This document shows positions 15,224 to 16,268 of a stretch of DNA of 16,268 bases, one piece after another (the first letter of the stretch is position 1; each line of letters starts with the position of its first letter). Under the pieces are notes generated by a model. It ran no database searches. It was given only the letters and a program-made list of their open reading frames with translations, and was not told the origin of the DNA. Made by a program: the position numbers and the translations under genes. Source of the stretch: Flavobacteriales bacterium (GTDB lineage: Bacteria > Bacteroidota > Bacteroidia > Flavobacteriales_D > Sanyastnellaceae); the NCBI GenBank assembly GCA_028823435.1, contig JAPKBK010000014.1, positions 1 to 16,268 on the forward strand. Reading direction: 5' to 3'.

Positions 15224-16268
15224 ATGCGTAGACTATTATCCTTTTTTTCCTTGTCGCTTTGTATTTTGATTTCAGCGCAAGCACAATTTCTTTCTCCAGG
15301 CGTTTTTGACACTGCACCCGATGGTTACTGGGTTGGTGTCGAGGAATTTGTAACGCATACAGATGGTGAGTTAGATGGTTTAACGACCTACAGAGTCTAT
15401 CTTCATTGCTTAAATACAGGGGATTATTTATCTGCTGTTTCAGGTTCTGACCAAAATCCGCTAGCGCTTATAACAACAACTTCGTGGTATCAAAGCCCGG
15501 TAGGTGATCCTTTAGCAACAACAATCAACCCCGCATTTTACGCATCATTTCCAACTTTAGAATTTGACAGTTGGGTAACCATTGGTGCAGAAAACTCAGA
15601 AGAAGGAGTAGATTTAAATTCCGCTGTAGGTGCAGGTACGGATCCGTTTGGGGATTTCGAAGGGGGAGGCAACATGATTATGGACGACGAAATCGGTTCT
15701 GCTTGGTTCATTCCATTTCCTGGAGCTGAATCTTCAGATTTGCCAACATTTGCAGGTGATGATCTTAAAATTTTACTTGCGCAGTTAACGACAGATGGTG
15801 ATGTTTCAGGCCAAATGCAATTTCAGGTATTTATGAACTCAGATCAAAGTCAAGAGTGGCGTGATCTTCTCCCTATTTCATCAAGCAATCCCAATGGATG
15901 TACTGATGATACAGCGTGTAACTTTAATCCAGAAGCAATAACTAATGATGGGTCATGTTTAGGGATTCCAGACGGTGAATGTGATTGTGACGGCAACATA
16001 TTGGACGAGTGTGGTACATGTGGTGGGTCAGGTATAGCTGATGGCGCGTGTGATTGTGATGGAAACGTATTAGACGAATGTGGCACTTGTGGCGGATCAG
16101 GTATTCCAGATGGAGACTGTGACTGCGACGGAAACGTACTCGATGAGTGTGGCACATGTGGTGGATCAGGTATTCCAGATGGAGACTGTGACTGTGATGG
16201 TAACGTATTAGACGAGTGTGGTACATGTGGTGGGTCAGGTATAGCTGATGGCGCGTGTGATTGTGATG
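15224..16268 (+). CDS. Large secreted Cys/Asp-rich repeat protein (3' truncated by window edge)
   Basis: An open frame of 348 codons runs from ATG 15224 to the window edge with no stop, so the gene is longer. Residues 1-20 form a signal peptide (MRRLLSFFSLSLCILISAQA, cut before Q21). Residues about 22-222 form a domain I know from many marine Bacteroidota surface proteins (TTYRVYLHCLNTGDYLSAV, FPTLEFDSWVTIG, AGDDLKILLAQLTTDGDVSGQ); its function is not established. Residues 225-246 are a GCTDDTACNFNPEA...DGSC module. From 247 on there are 23-residue repeats, each with four Cys and the loop DCDCDGNxLDEC, resembling calcium-binding thrombospondin type 3 or EF-hand loops. A surface or adhesin role and a C-terminal T9SS domain beyond the edge are inferences. 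Confidence 0.85.
   Translation, partial: MRRLLSFFSLSLCILISAQAQFLSPGVFDTAPDGYWVGVEEFVTHTDGELDGLTTYRVYLHCLNTGDYLSAVSGSDQNPLALITTTSWYQSPVGDPLATTINPAFYASFPTLEFDSWVTIGAENSEEGVDLNSAVGAGTDPFGDFEGGGNMIMDDEIGSAWFIPFPGAESSDLPTFAGDDLKILLAQLTTDGDVSGQMQFQVFMNSDQSQEWRDLLPISSSNPNGCTDDTACNFNPEAITNDGSCLGIPDGECDCDGNILDECGTCGGSGIADGACDCDGNVLDECGTCGGSGIPDGDCDCDGNVLDECGTCGGSGIPDGDCDCDGNVLDECGTCGGSGIADGACDCD
15962..16268 (+). repeat. 69-base coding tandem repeats (23-residue Cys/Asp units), four full and one partial
   Basis: Units start at 15962, 16031, 16100, 16169 and 16238 (the last cut by the window edge), all in the frame of the gene beginning at 15224. The consensus unit opens GIPDGDCDCDGN and closes VLDECGTCGGS. 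Units 2 and 5 read GIADGA instead of GIPDGD/E. Units 1-2 and 4-5 share an exact 58-base match 207 bases apart (16004-16061 and 16211-16268), so a three-unit block was probably duplicated. The array continues past the window. Confidence 0.92.

Noticed and set aside
15850..16226. Two minus-strand open frames rich in His, Ser and Pro across the repeat array
   Set aside because: They are antisense shadows of the 69-base coding repeats; the plus frame has a signal peptide and recognisable modules.
15962..16268. Regular 69-base repeats as a possible CRISPR array
   Set aside because: Repeats are contiguous, in frame, coding, with codon-level variation and no unique spacers.

Overview
The window looks like chromosomal DNA of a marine-type member of the Bacteroidota, probably order Flavobacteriales (Cryomorphaceae, Schleiferiaceae or Crocinitomicaceae-like). 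Four things support this. Secreted proteins carry type IX secretion (T9SS) C-terminal sorting domains of both type A and type B. LpxC is fused to FabZ. The Cys/Asp-rich 'ACNFNP...DGSC' and 'DECGTCGG' modules are common in marine Bacteroidota surface proteins. The -7 promoter motif TAnnTTTG lies upstream of many genes. The genus cannot be fixed from the sequence alone.

Layout. (1) 1-834: 3' part of gpmI (glycolysis), convergent with a large secreted T9SS type B protein (842-2890, minus). (2) 2912-2966: a compact divergent promoter region, then a stand-alone MacB/LolD-type ABC ATPase (plus). (3) 3693-7214: asnS, rpoN (sigma-54) and a PAP2-like membrane protein, closely spaced on the plus strand. 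(4) 7221-7637: an orphan Hpt phosphotransfer protein (minus), divergent from galE (7681-8736, plus). (5) 8720-8744: a hairpin containing the galE stop codon, probably a shared terminator with the convergent gene. (6) 8790-10082 (minus): a T9SS type A secreted protein with an internal duplication and a codon bias typical of highly expressed genes. (7) 10295-14628 (minus): aroB, lpxD, lpxC-fabZ and lpxA, the early steps of lipid A synthesis with a shikimate gene upstream. (8) tRNA-Phe(GAA) at 14773-14845 (minus), with a strong terminator. (9) A 378-base AT-rich intergenic stretch. (10) The 5' part of a large secreted Cys/Asp-rich repeat protein starting at 15224 and running off the window.

How the genes relate. 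Most of the window is housekeeping: glycolysis, translation, transcription, shikimate, lipid A and UDP-sugar metabolism. Three exported proteins are interspersed, two with T9SS signals and the third probably with one beyond the edge. LpxA, LpxC, FabZ, LpxD and GalE all serve the outer envelope on which such proteins are displayed. I see no phage, transposon, CRISPR array or defence system, and no clearly new multi-gene system. The points most worth a second look are the placement of TAnnTTTG only 4-8 bases before several start codons (possible leaderless mRNAs), a 207-base higher-order duplication in the Cys-rich repeat array, the duplicated, codon-optimised T9SS type A protein, and a PAP2-like protein directly behind rpoN.
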